A stretch of DNA of 64,000 nucleotides from positions 5,474,001-5,538,000 of the forward strand of contig JAZGTH010000005.1 in NCBI GenBank assembly GCA_036877525.1, in the 5' to 3' direction. Source of the DNA: Chromobotia macracanthus. Lineage: Eukaryota > Chordata > Actinopteri > Cypriniformes > Botiidae. The translations under genes and the position numbers were made by a program. Position 1 is the stretch's first letter. The number at the start of each line of letters is the position of its first letter. The notes beneath the pieces were generated by a model that made no database searches, was not told where the DNA came from, and worked only from the letters and a program-made list of their open reading frames with translations. This document shows positions 11,575 to 24,462 of this stretch, piece after piece.

Positions 11575-14500
11575 TTACGTGTAGGACAAGTGCGAGCCAT
11601 TGGAAATCTGAGAGGCGATGCTGGCGCTCCTGCTCATCCCCTGCTCACTGCGGCCCCCTGAGGTGGCCCGCCGTACTGCCTGCGGACTGTTCCGTAGCCC
11701 ACCGCTTCCTCCACTTGAACGCTGACTGCCCCCAGGCCCATGGTGCCCCCAAGGAGGCGGTCCCCCCGAAGACAGGCCGTGACCCCAGGGCTGCTGGATT
11801 GAGCCACTCTGGCTTGGATGATGGTGGTGGCCATGCTGACTTCCGCCATGGTACCCTCCCCCCCATTGTGACCCCTGAGAGCCTGCACCGTGCTGGGAGC
11901 CCCAGCTACTCTGGGCCCCTGGAAAACTATAACTGTGGGCATCTGACGAGGCCAAACTGGAGAGCACCATGTTGCTGAAACCCAAACGCATGCTTTCAGA
12001 GTCAAACGCCTCAATCTCCCTGGCCTGTTTCTCTAACAGGCTGCGAATTCGTTCCGAGCGTTCGTTCTGTAGGGCAACCATCTCCTCCTCAATCTGACAA
12101 GAACAAACAAGAAAAACAAACAGAAAAACAAACAGAATCGAGGGAAAGATTAATAAATCATGACGGAATTTACATTTTTGCGGTAACTATTCCTATATTT
12201 CTTATTCTGGAATGTCAAAATTAAAACCTTTATTTCCAGAGCCAAACTTATTTATTCTAAGCATTTAGAACAATAGCCCTTCAACAAGAGCGTATGCTAC
12301 AGGGTACTTTTGTGTTTGCATTTCTTAGTTAACATACCTTCTGCTCCAGGAGAGCCCTCCGCAGTGAGACTCTCTGCTCCAGCTCCTTCCTTTCACGCTC
12401 ATGCTGCGCGTCTGTCTGCATTTTTATCTTGCTTTGATAAGCATTTAACAGCTCAAGCTCCTGCTGCAGCTGCATTTTTAGCACCTGACACTCTGCCTCC
12501 TGTGCCTCATCCAATCGCAGCTGATCAGAGAGAAAAGAGGCGGGGCTATATTTAGCATTGAAATACAAAAGCACATTTAACATGCTCATCTTTTTTATTC
12601 CAATCCTCTCTCCTCCATTGTTTACTCACAGCTTGTGTGGAGAGCATGTCATTGATGGAATGGTCATACTGCTCGGCGAGGATGGCTAATTTTCGTGTCT
12701 GTTCCTCCTTTAGCCTCTTCAGCACAGCCTTGTGGTCTGATTTAGGCGTGGTTTCCAGAAGGTGGTTGCGCAGGGCTTTATACTGCCGGGTTTGAATCTT
12801 ACATGTGTCCTGGAACTGCTTCTTGATCTGCAGCTCTTTAGACTGAAGAAGAGGAGCAACAGTGAAAAAAAAGAAAAAAACTAGGTACTGCATGCAACAA
12901 AAACAAGCATGACTGAAATCATCTCACAAACCTTAAGGCTCTTAGGCTGTTGTCGGACCTCCATGACATGCTTGCGGCGTAGCTCTCGCTCTCTGCGCTT
13001 GTTGTACTCCAGTTGGTTGGTGAGCTCAGTCTGGTGCTGCAGGCGGATGAGCTCTGTGCGCATCTTCTGGATGGTGCCCAGGTGCCTCACCTCCAGCTCC
13101 TGCATGGACTCATGATGGCGAAGCAGCATGGCATGTTCCAGATCCTTTTGTGTCTGACGTTTATTTAGCTCCTGAATCAAGAAACATACAGATGGTGTTG
13201 AGAGGAACTAAACTAGCGTGCCGAACAGCAAGGAAAGGTAAACTTTTGTACATTTTTAGAAGGAATTGTCAAAATGAAGTCCACTTTAAGTCTAAATGAG
13301 TGTTCCAAATTTTACATTTCTCCAATCCATATTTGGCCCCTATAAATGGATTAATGAGGAATGTGATGTTACCTCCCGCACAAGGTCCTGTTCTACATTG
13401 TGTTTTGCAATAAGGATTCGCCGTTTAAAGCGGCGACACTCCAGCTCCAGATACTGGCGTTGTCGACGGAGCAGGTTGGCCTCCTCTTCTGCCTGGTAGT
13501 GCTGAAAGTTCTCCTTCTGCTTCGACAGCCATTCCTGCTTCTCCTTCTTAGGTGTGGACTGGTTTTCACTGAGCTCCTGAACACAGTGTGAGACCCATAA
13601 ATGTGTTAATGTGGAAAACACAATGTGATTTGCGCCATGTGCTCAGTAATGTTTGTAGAGCTTGTATTACTAGGGGTGCGTAACTAACACTGAATAACAA
13701 CGATTTTTATTAACGCACTTTAGGTTTCCAAATACCAGAGTGGCATTATATTTGCAAAAATGTTTTAGCTAAACATTTCTGTTTAATACTATTTTTATTG
13801 GTGCACATTAATGTAAACAACTAATTTCTATTGTTTAATTCTGTTACATTATGTTAATAAACCTGGTTTATGCTTTAAAATTTAGGATATACTTTATTTA
13901 ATTTCCTTCTTGTAAAGAGAATCATGTTTTAAGCCAATTTTAGAGTGAATACATAAATTATACATTTTTATACTTGTTTTTTTTTGAATATGCAGACACA
14001 CACCTCTTTCAGTTGCTCCTTTCGTAGCTTGTACTCTCGTTTCTGAGACTCCAGGAAACTGCTGAGCTCTTTTTTCTGCTGGGCCTGAATGTGCTGCTGG
14101 AATTTCTTCTCGTCATTGGCAAATGACTTGGCCTACCGGCAAAAGAATCATAAAAATGTCAAAAAACAAGATACAATCATGACACAACATGGCCAAAAGT
14201 TTGTCCACCGAAACATCACACAACCATATGTGCTTGTGCAGAATTACATTTTTTTTAATGCTTTAATAATTAAATTAAAAATGAACTGCATTAATACTAT
14301 AATAATAATTAATAATAGTAATTATTTTAAATAAAAGTAATCATTTTAAGTTAAAGTAATTCTTATGTTTAGGCTTTTAACTACATGTTAGGCTGCAGGA
14401 ATTTACTCCCATACAGGCACAAGAGCTTCAGTGAGGTCAGACACTGAACTAAAGGCCCCTAACCAATCTGATGCCATATCCTCATGGGAAGTTTTGAATC

Positions 14501-17500
14501 ACATGATATTATGATCCCTTCCTGTTCCCTGATTTCTCCCTTCATGTGTCCCTTCTTTCATTAACTATCCCATCCCACTCAAGGCAAAAATTCCCCTAAA
14601 ATATATTGCAAAATATTGTATGCCTACCCAGATGGAGGTGCCTACATACTTTTGGACATGTAGATGACGGCTGAAGATAAAGCCTGCCATCACTATAGTT
14701 GAGTGATGTAAGAGGAAGTTTGACTGACACTGAGGCTGATGGGAATCCCCATTTCATTATCAGTTTTTAGATGGCTTTCACATTACTCTGATGTACAGTA
14801 TATTTGTGATAAAAGCTGCCCAACCAGTGAGAGCACTTGATTCTATGCAGACCATGTGACATGTCTTGTGCATACTTACATCTTTCTCCATGGTTGCTTG
14901 GTTTTTCTTCACCAGTTTCTCCATCTCAGCTGCAAAGCTGTTTCTCTGGGCCTCCAGCTCTTTGTCCAGCCTCAGTCTGTGTTCATCCATCTCTGCTTTT
15001 AGTTTGTTCTCCAGTGCCATGAGATGCTTCTGGTGTTGCCGTCTCATACGCTTGTAGCCGGACATCTGCTCCCTCAACTCAGAGTCCTGCTCGTGCTCCT
15101 GCATCTGCCGAGTCACCTGTTGGGAAAGGGAGACAAGGAAAACGTGAGAAAATATTGTAAATTATTGTAAATTGTAAGTAAATTCTTGTGACAGCAAACT
15201 GTTAAAGTGAAAGTGGCATATTTGTCAGGTATGGTAACCCATACCCAAAATGTGACCTCTGGATTTAACCCATCACTGGTGAGGAGCGAACACACACTGC
15301 AAGTCATGAATACACACTGCAAGTCATAAATACATTCAAAGCAGTGGGCAGCACAGCACCTGCGGTTAGATGCCTTGCTCAAGGGCACTTCAGTTGCTGG
15401 AATCAAAACATTACAAGCCTAACTCACTAACCAGTAGGCTGCAACTGCCCACAATTAACACTTTATCCATACTGAGAGCAACCAATAATGCAACATTCGA
15501 TGACATGGGCCAATCTTCGTACTTTGTACGATTATAAAAATTGATTGCATTGGTTATTTTGGAATAGTAAAATAATTTTACAAATAAGGTTAGCATTGAC
15601 TGAACTGTGTATTAGTTAAATATAGAATAAAGCAAATAAAATTCAGTGGTAAAATTTTATAGCAACTAAAATGCTAAAATACTAATCCATGTGGTAATTA
15701 AAGAAATAGAATTATTTTGCAATAAAGCAACAAGATCACAAATAGAAATGGGTCATGAAATGAACGAAGCGACACGCCACTAGACACGTCCAGTGTAACT
15801 ATAACCTCAGTGATTTTAACAGAACTGATGGAGCAATCAAAACAGATAATCTGGGACTGACTCACCAGAGAGGCCGTGCGAATGGTGGCGAAGTGCTCAC
15901 GGTTGCGATGGTGTTTGCGTTGTGGGGGCGGCGCAGGTGCCACCTGAGCTTCTGAGGGACGTGTGCGTGTCTCAGGATCCTCGTGGTAAACTTCCTCTTC
16001 CTCCTGCAGGACCACAAATGCAGAAAAAAGCATATTAAGACATTCACTGGGATGTTTAAATCTCTTTGCACAGTAGGAGCGCTGATGCTATAGATATATT
16101 GCATATTGTAATACATAACTAAAATGTCTATCACTTGGGTTCCACACAAAGTGCACGTACTGGTTTAAGATGTATGACCGAGCTGTTGGACATGACGGTA
16201 TGGTCTTTCTCCAGGTCAAGATCGCTCTTGTTGTCATCAGCAGCATCTGGAAGGCTATTTACAGAGCTGCTTTGAGAACTGGCGCTGATTGACATGCTGG
16301 GAATGGACTGGTTACTGCCCACGCTGCTCACTGTACCTGTGCGACCTGCACCATGCTCCGGTTCCTAAACATACAACAGCAGTTCAGAGTCCAGCTGCAA
16401 TTATAGTCATATATCCAAAGAAACAACTGAACAAACAGGTGTGTATAAGTTTAATTCCCAGGGAAAGCACATGCTAATTAAACTGTATTGCAATAATTGC
16501 GGGCTGGCCTGCTGCATTAACAGAATTCTGTAGGAAACAAAGGTTAATAACATCATGGTAACAGTACGGGATTGACTCCCAGAGAGACACTGAACCAATC
16601 AAATATATATTATAAGACTTTGAATAATAGTACATATCTACGTATCTGTAAGTAATCTTTGGGAACTGACCTCATCTCCATCCTGGGTCTCAGTGGTTGG
16701 CCCATTGTGGGCTTCCTGAAAAAGAATCTTCTTCATCTTGCGGTACTGCAGGTTGTCGAGCTCTCGGACTGCATCTTTAGTCCGCAAAATCAGGTCCATT
16801 AGAACAGATTCAGGCCTCTCTCTCAGGACGAAGGCATGCTACAGTTTTATAAGAGCATGCAGAAAACAAACAAGTTATTCTTGACAGTATTAGGTCGGAT
16901 TGTGATGAATATCAAAGGGTAAAGGGACTCTTAAGAGTTTAATGCAAAGTAAACACCTGCAGCAGATCCTCAGAGTGTGGTCTGTCCTGGGGAATTTTCT
17001 GAAGGCAGGAGTCAACAAAATTCCTAAAATATTCAGTCCTGAGGAAAGACAACAACACAGCAAGTTATCAAATGCATTAATCAAATTATTGATTAATGCA
17101 TCTTTACGTCCATGTGAGACAGAAATCTATGTATTTTCATTAATTCACTAGTTGGTGGGAAGTCTTTAAAAAAAAGAAAACCTGTATATTAAGGTTGCTT
17201 TAGCCTTCACCACATCGTAATTACACGCGTTCAGAAAGCAATAGCACAGGATGCAATTTATTGTATAAATCTTTACGATTCATTTTAAGATGGAACTTTT
17301 CTAAAGCACAGCACACTATAAACATGCCAAAATCATTTCTCAGAAGTTCAGCCTATGAAGTGGACCACCACACAAGATGTTCACTTCACTAATCCACCAA
17401 ATAACTAGTTAACTATCTTAACCCATCTAAAGCATCAGGACTCACCATTCACTTGACTGCAGTGTGGGGCTCTCATTCTGTGCTATATGGTATAAGGCAC

Positions 17501-20398
17501 TCATTGCATTCATGTTAAACAGAGGAGGCTTCCTTTCCGCTACAGCATCAGTAAGAGAGAAAAATGAGACAGACTTTCATAACATTAGATACTTTCAATT
17601 TATGACAAGCAACACTTATGCATCAGTTACCTAGTTCAATACAGGTTATCCCAAGAGACCAGATGTCAACCTTCCCTTCGTACTGTCCCTCATCCATGGC
17701 TAATATCACCTCAGGAGCCATCCTGAGAGAAACAGGATTAGGGTGTATTAGTGAACCACCAGTCTGTGTGAAATGAGTAATTATTACACACTGGCAACTG
17801 CAGTGCTCACCAATATGGTGTCCCCACAAAAGAGTTTGCTGGAGAAGCGATAGAGGCAGAACCAAAGTCTGCCAGTTTGACCTGTCCTGGCTCAGTGAGC
17901 AGGATGTTCCCAGCTTTGATATCCCTGAGTGGAGAAGAGGATATACAAAGAATAGTCAAGAATAGATATAGTTTTCTTTTGATATCTACAGGCAGTGTAA
18001 AGTTCTTGTGTGCAACCGGTGAGGGTAACACAATATAAAGATCTAAAGTCTTACAACAAATATAAATTTTCCATTTATTTTGTGGTACCCAGTGTTTCTC
18101 TTGTCACATTCAACTGAGTCTACAAGCTGACAAGTGCAGGTTTTTAGGACTGTGTTCCATTTTTTTAGGACTGTGTTCAGCAGTGAAATAAACCAATAAC
18201 AGAACCAAACGTCACAAAACTTATTCAGTTCTATTATTAAAAACCTTTCATAGCATTACTAAATGAACACACATTGCCAGATTATCGAAAAACCCACTAA
18301 CCTGTGAATCATGTTATGGGAATGAAGGTATGCAAGGCCCTGCAAAGCACCATGGGTAATTGCTGCAATCTCAATTTCCTGAAGGGGCTTCTTGTGAACT
18401 AAGCAAAAAACAATAAAGAGTATGTGCTCATCAAACTTATTAAAAGTGAAAATAATTCTTAAACCTAACAGTCACCTAAATATAAAATAAAATACAAGCA
18501 AATCAATAAGCACCGCCCCTAAACTTGGAGAAAACATTTATACAAATATTCAAATACAAACACAGATTTCAAATACAACCAAATGTTTGGCATCTTGCCT
18601 TCAAGGAGGTCAGAGGCTGAGCCCAAACAGTACTCCATGACAAGCTAAAAAATTAAAAGAAAGATGAATCAGTTTACTTATACTGAATAAAAGAGGTTAA
18701 ACAAAGAGGGACTGATTGACAGATTTATCTTGGAAACAAAGATTTCTTACCCATGCTGTGTGTTCCCGCAGGTAGCATCCTTTATATTCGATGCTGTTTG
18801 GGTGTCGTATTCTCTGGAGGAACTTGACTTCCTTAATAATGTCCTGCCATTTCTAAGAAAGAGAAAGTAGCATAAAATCAAGTCTTTGAAATATATGTTC
18901 TTTGCTACATTGTACATTAACTACAGCTCTTCAAAAGGTCGGAAAAGTGTAAATTACTACAAATGACTACACATTTATCCATCAAATTACTGTGTCCACT
19001 GATGTAAATGAACAAACTGGTTATGTCACTCACTAACACAGCGCCTAAATAGGGAAAGGCACTGCTAACAGCATCCTTTGTACTGAGATTATGTGTAATC
19101 TGATTACTGCTAATCTGAAATGACAAGGGAAAAACTGCCACCAACTAAACTATGAATGGCTCTGCTTCAACCTGACATGTTACACAAGATGCTAAATGTG
19201 ACTGCAGCAATTTAATTTAATTTTGTTTAATGATAGTGTTTGATACTGGAGTTACTGATGGTGAAATGTCATATAATCCTTTGAGATTGGATTGCCTGTA
19301 ATTATGTTAAAACAACACTGTTGATTGTGAATCTAAAAACTTACAGGGCAGCACACAAAACAAATTGCCATGATTATATTTTATGTACTGTCCCCACTCT
19401 TAAAGGAACAGTTCACAGAAAAAGAAAATCATCCAATAATTTACTCACCCTCATGCCATCCTCAGTGTATATGACTGGGTGCATGTTTCTTCTTTCAGCA
19501 TGCCGATAACTTTGAACCTTATTAGTTCTAGTCTCCTAAATAGTCATATGCGTTTTTCGTCACGAGACACACAAGAACCAGTGACATTCCAAGTTATCGA
19601 CTTGCTGCTTTAATGGAATTTAGTGCTCTCATCTGTTTGTTTATATGGATACCAGACGTATTTACTGCTTAATAAGATCAAATTATTATTTTTCTTTCAC
19701 AATCATATTGTTTTGCTTCAGAAGACATTTAATAACCCACTGGAGATGTATGGATCTCTTTTATGAGAGATCCATACACTTTTTGGAATTTCAAAGCCAT
19801 TACAAAGCTGAACCAGGATATTATTATTGTGTTCAAAAGAAGAAAGGCATATACACCTTGACAGTGAGTAAATTATGGAATAATTTTCATTTTCAATGAA
19901 GTGTTCTTTTAAAAAGTGGAAGGAAAGCCGAATCCACAACCAACCAAGTTCAAAGTGTAAAGCAGGACAACTGACCTCATTGGATTGTTTTCCACTGTAG
20001 GACATCTTCTTGATGGCCACCACCTCTGCAGTCCGCACATCCCGCGCCTTAGCACGATACAAAGAAATATGACAGTTTTTTCAACAAACTCGTGAACAGT
20101 CACCCGATGCAGCTGGATACTACAGCTGAGAAGGAACTAGCAACCAACAGCAAAGAGACTCAAACTGAATCGCTGCCAGTGTGAATGACTTTTTATCTTA
20201 ATTAGGATTAGTTATAATTCAGACCTTCTAACATCTAAAAATAAAGATGACAAATGGAACACTTACAAAATAAACAGCACCGAAGCTGCCATGACCAATC
20301 TCACGGAGGTCTGTGAAGAGCTTCTCAGGGTCCTCCTTGAAGAAGAGCTCTGCAATTTCGGGGTCCTTCAGGCTCCCTGCCCGGCTGGTGGAGGGCAT
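11575..20398 (-). CDS. taok1: Serine/threonine kinase TAO1, 19 coding exons
   Basis: This is a Ste20-family MAP3K acting upstream of p38/JNK and Hippo signalling and in microtubule regulation. Coding exons (5' to 3') are 20398-20267, 20047-19976, 18852-18751, 18644-18599, 18398-18302, 17924-17811, 17722-17631, 17539-17446, 17038-16957, 16838-16671, 16364-16161, 16003-15866, 15116-14880, 14132-14004, 13576-13373, 13171-12932, 12842-12630, 12520-12338 and 12093-11575. They total 1,021 residues; human TAOK1 has 1,001. The start MPSTSRAGSLKDPEIAELFF matches TAOK1. Kinase marks are GHGSFGAVYF (about 35-44), VAIKK with Lys57, HRDIKAGN with Asp151, DFG at 169-171, Ser181 in the activation loop, and APE. 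Long coiled coils follow (about 430-860), and the tail is Gly/Ser/His/Gln-rich, ending SQISNGSHLSYT. One intron (after 18599) uses a GC donor. The teleost a or b copy cannot be decided. Confidence 0.96.
14189..14659. mobile_element. Degraded Tc1/mariner-like relic in a taok1 intron
   Basis: The left end reads ATGGCCAAAAGTTTGTCCAC and the right end ACATACTTTTGGACATGT, inverted relative to each other. The interior keeps a recognisable stretch (AGCTTCAGTGAGGTCAGACA) of a common fish Tc1-like relic. Stops and deletions leave no usable transposase ORF. It lies between coding exons 13 and 14. Confidence 0.7.
15205..15450 (-). mobile_element. tRNA-derived SINE in a taok1 intron
   Basis: On the minus strand it shares head and tail with the copies at 37.4 and 40.0 kb: a head with ACTGGTTAGTGAGTTAGGC-like sequence, the middle segment on GAGCAATCAGGG-type DNA lost, and the tail CATACCTGACAAATATGCCA. 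An inner 20-base unit (ACACACTGCAAGTCAT) is tandemly duplicated. It is diverged and inactive. Confidence 0.75.
19400..19912. mobile_element. MITE-like element, TTAAAGG-type ends
   Basis: The left end TTAAAGGAACAGTTCAC and right end GTTCTTTTAA form imperfect terminal inverted repeats in a taok1 intron. The interior ACTCACCCTCATGCCATCC is the conserved inner block of this fish repeat. At about 513 bp it is the longest copy in the window, and no intact ORF remains. A small hairpin (GGATCTC/GAGATCC) lies near 19753-19775. Confidence 0.7.
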
Positions 20399-20514
20399 GC
20401 TGTGAGCCGGGGGACACGCCGCACTCCCAGGGGACTATCTGGCCGTGCGACTACGACACGTCACGTCCTGCGGGTTACTCATCTGCTGGAGGTAGGCAGT
20501 GTACGCATAGAAAC
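20399..20514 (-). other. taok1 5' UTR within the first coding exon
   Basis: A splice acceptor (CTACTGCAG on the minus strand) ends at 20515, so the exon carrying the start codon begins at about 20514 with 116 bases of 5' UTR. The transcription start must lie further upstream, across a long first intron. Confidence 0.6.
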
Positions 20515-23394
20515 CTGCAGTAGGAGAGACATGAATATGCCAACACAAACATCAATTACAGTATCAGTAAACAGACACCTGTCCATACACCTGTTTTATT
20601 GTAACATCAGTTGTAAAGAATGTCTAAAAATTCTGAGCCTTCTGTGTAAATGCAAGATAGAATGCCGAAAAATTATTTCTTTCGGTTGCCAGCCCAAATA
20701 CAAATCCAATACACTTCATCAACCCACAAATACACTCGTAAAAATGTAAGGCAGCTCACAAGCTGCAAGCACTCTCGTTGACCAGTCGTTCTGCTGCATT
20801 CTTATCTCTTCTAGCTCATTCAGGTTTGAAGGGAATTGAAGCAATGTGTTGCCCAGCCGACACTGTAGGCGTATTCACAAACCCTTAGAACCGCCAAGAC
20901 ACTGATTTAACAAAACATATATAGGAACGAGATGCTAACTGTATGTGCTGCATCCAACATTAGCAATGCTTATAATATTATATTAGTCTCGGCCTGTGAA
21001 ATGTCCATTCCTCATTCAAGAACAACAGGTTTAAGGGGTCAATGTTGAGCCAATGTTTCCAGTCCAGATCACTTGGAGAAGGGGTTTAACCTAAAAGGGT
21101 AAAGGTCAATGAATGGGTGCCAAGTCAAATGTATTAATTTTAAATATGCATTGCTCTTTAGAGAAGCCTTTTTACAGAATTATTGTGTCCTAATACCACC
21201 AGTGATCAGGCCTTCTCACAACCCTTTGTCACCACTGTAGTGTTAACTAGCTGAGTTAATCTGAACAAACTGCAAACAACAGGCCTGGTCCTTCTTTTAG
21301 AAGCACTCAAAAAAAAACAACTACTGCCCATTCCCCTAGACATGTGATAACACAGAAGGGAAGCAAAAATCACAAGACAGGCTGAGGAGGGTGACGCTCA
21401 ACACAGTCTTGCATTTTATTTCTTTCTCCTTAAAGAACAGCTGTGAAGGCAAAAGGTGTCTTTGAGAGCCAGAACACTGATTTTATAATAAGTGCATGGC
21501 CGTCAGTAATATATCCTAATGTGAGACAACTAGAAGATTCAAGGGTAGTATAGATTGCTGCCAAAAGAAACTGTTGGTGAGTTTCACATGGTGACTGATG
21601 ACCACACGTGTTGCTTGCCCATATAAAACTTGTCTCTGTTGTAATTAGGTTTTGTGGGTGGTTGCCAAGGCATTGCTAGGATTAGCTGACTACGATTCTA
21701 CATTATAGGAAAAAGTATAAAGATCTACAAAAAATTATTTTAAGTATCACGTTGTGTGATTTACAGACATAAATGCCAAGCTTTTGACTTAAAGTATTGA
21801 CTTTATAAAAGATCAGACCAATTAGCCCTAAAGGACCAACTTTCCTCAAAGTGTTCAAGAAATTGGCTGTGTAAGACTAATTAACTGTGTTGACGCCATT
21901 GATTATTTCAGTTTATAAAAATGCTTCTTTTAGAAATACATGACACTATTGGCCTATTACATAAAGATAATGTGAAGCCTCTGAGGAAGAATTGCTGAAT
22001 TACTATTTTAGCTCCTCTGGGAGTGAATAGAAAACAGCTCAGCATTCATAAACCCGCAAGGAATACTGCTGTGCACCAGAGAATATTTCTAATGCGATAT
22101 TTATCTTCACGCACTGCAATGTTTGTAACCCAACTTCTCAAAGTGCTAACATTATAATTATAATCACTGCCTTTACTATGTTACAGATAATGATGTCTAT
22201 AAAAAACAAAATACAGATGTCTATAATAAACGCCAGATAATTTTGGAAATTGTATTTCAGACAAGAAAGTTATAGTAACTATCTGCAGAAGGTCATAAGC
22301 AGGAACACAATATACTGTAAAGAACTCTGTTGGTTGTGTGGTTGTGGGCTGGTCAGCAGTAAAATAACTGCATTCTGTAAAGATGAGCAGGAACAACTAT
22401 ATAAAACAAAGTACATATTAACTGTAGTTAACTAGCAGTCTGTACCACTTTACTTGGGACCCACCTAAATTGGGTCTAGCTTAAGCAACATTCTGTTGTG
22501 CCACCGGCTTGTAGGTGAGAGAAGCTCAGCAAGATAATCTGAGACACAGATTAGTAACTCTAGTGTGAAACCTACAGGAACTTTGCCCTGCTCCCTGGTA
22601 AATCTCTGTGGGAATTCCCTTCAACACCCTTAACAAAAATGAGTGAGAAAGAACTGTTGGTTCTTATCTTTAATAAGCAGTGTGGATGTACAGTAGTATT
22701 TGCCGGGTCCTAACCCCTCCAAAGAATTCACACTGTGGTTGTCAGAACCTACTGTTAACTTCTCAACACGCATAGCTACCAGGACATTTGGTTAGAAACG
22801 AGACAGATAAAAGTTTCTGTGGATTTCTGAAATTTTGAAAATAACAAACCGGCATAAAAATAACTTTTCTTTTATTGGAACATGTCATTAAGAGGCCTGA
22901 GGTCATGCTATATGAATGCAGACTGACGATTGCACACATAAAGACATTCCTCCAGAGAGCACTAACAGGAAGTGCACAGATGAAACACTTCAATAGCTGA
23001 GGAGATGTCTGAGATTATCCCTGACATCTAACCTACCTTAAGTTCCACTTTGAAAGAGTGAAATGAACAGATTGCTAAATGATACAATCAGCATTCATCG
23101 GTTTGTTCCAGGGAGTTATGAAATACTATGAAAACACCCTTTCAAGCTATTTCATAACTAAAGTTTTCTTCTGGCCTGTCTGGAAACCTGGACTGGACTA
23201 ACCAAACAGAACAATGAATTATGTTATGATTTAAAACAATAGCTAAGCTGAAAAAAAAAAAACAATGACAGACTTTAACGAGTCAAAGGTCAGGTGAATT
23301 ATTTCCGTCTGCCCCACTGACATTTAATTTGCAGAAGCATTGTAAATATCCAAGGTATTCCAGGTAATCTTATATGCTTAAATGAAACATTTCC

Positions 23395-23440
23395 TTAAAG
23401 GAAAAGTTCACCTAAAAATGTACTCAATGTCAATTTACTG
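23395..23440 (+). mobile_element. Fragment of the TTAAAGG-type MITE family
   Basis: TTAAAGGAAAAGTTCACCTA matches the left end of the elements at 5025 and 19400. The matching right end was not found nearby, so this is a truncated copy. Confidence 0.5.
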
Positions 23441-24311
23441 TAAAAGGTACAAACTTCTTTTTACTGTAAAAGGCACAAACTTCAGAAAATGTGCAGAATG
23501 TTTTTAAAACTGTTTTCCATACAGTACAAGCTGTCAAGCTAAAAAAAAATGTAATTAATATTTTTATAGTATTTCAACAAATTAAACATTGGCAAACTTG
23601 ACAGCCAAAACCACTATGAACTGTTGTTGTTGTTTGAAAAAGAGGAACATGTACATTCTTCAAAATTTTCCATTTTGTGTGCCCTGGGATGCAACATAGG
23701 ATACAGGTTCTGAACGATATGAAGGCGAGTAAATATTAAATAAAAAAAAAATTGATTTTGTATATAAAAATATATAATATATAAAAAATATATATAAGTT
23801 GCAATTTTATTCAAATACCAACAAACCTGTGTGAAGAAACAACACTGTCAAAATCCTTACAATCATTTAACAGACCATGTTATTTCTGTTTATTCTTATA
23901 ATGCCATAGTTTAGCTGTATGCAGAAATCAAAACAATACCAGACAACACCAGACGTGTTCTTTCTGTTTTGTTTGTGCAAAAAAAGCGTGACTGTCCTTC
24001 ACTGGAAGCCTCCTTTATTGATCAACATCTCAGTTTAACATGCTGTTAAACTGTTCTCATGACAGAAGGTTCCTCCTTCCTGGTGCAGGTATCCAAATTC
24101 TATAAAGGTGACATTCTCTCATACTAATCAAATTCACACAATCCGTATATACTTTTCAGCTACCAGACCCTAATCTACAGTGTGTGGACAAGAGCTTAGA
24201 GACCAATCAAACGCAATCAAATAGAACAAGACACAGCAAGGTCATATTTTCTCGTAAAAGACTGACAAGCTTGTAGTCACTGTATTAGGTTATTCGTTTT
24301 GTCTAGTTGTG

Positions 24312-24462
24312 TTTCTGTAGCTCAACTGGGAGAGCATTGTGTTTACAGTGCAAGATTGTGGGTTCAATTCCCAGGGAACACTGATAAAAAAATATATATA
24401 CCTTGAATACACTGTAAGTTGCTTTGGAAATAAAGCGTCTGCCAAATGCATAAGTGTAAATG
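24312..24462 (+). mobile_element. tRNA-derived SINE with a fish L2-like tail
   Basis: The head resembles a tRNA: GTAGCTCAACTGGGAGAGCA (A-box region) and GGGTTCAATTCCC (B box). An A-rich spacer follows, then the widely shared fish SINE tail, here diverged: GTAAGTTGCTTTGGAAATAA and GCGTCTGCCAAATGCATAA. It is a different SINE family from the copies at 15.2, 37.4 and 40.0 kb. The anticodon arm is altered, so it is not a functional tRNA gene. Confidence 0.8.

Noticed and set aside
16435..16480. Short B-box-like segment TTTAATTCCCAGGGAA in a taok1 intron
   Set aside because: Resembles the SINE head at 24.3 kb over too few bases to support a separate insertion.
24315..24390. tRNA-like segment
   Set aside because: It has A- and B-box-like parts, but the anticodon arm is degraded and a SINE tail follows; it is a SINE head, not a tRNA gene.
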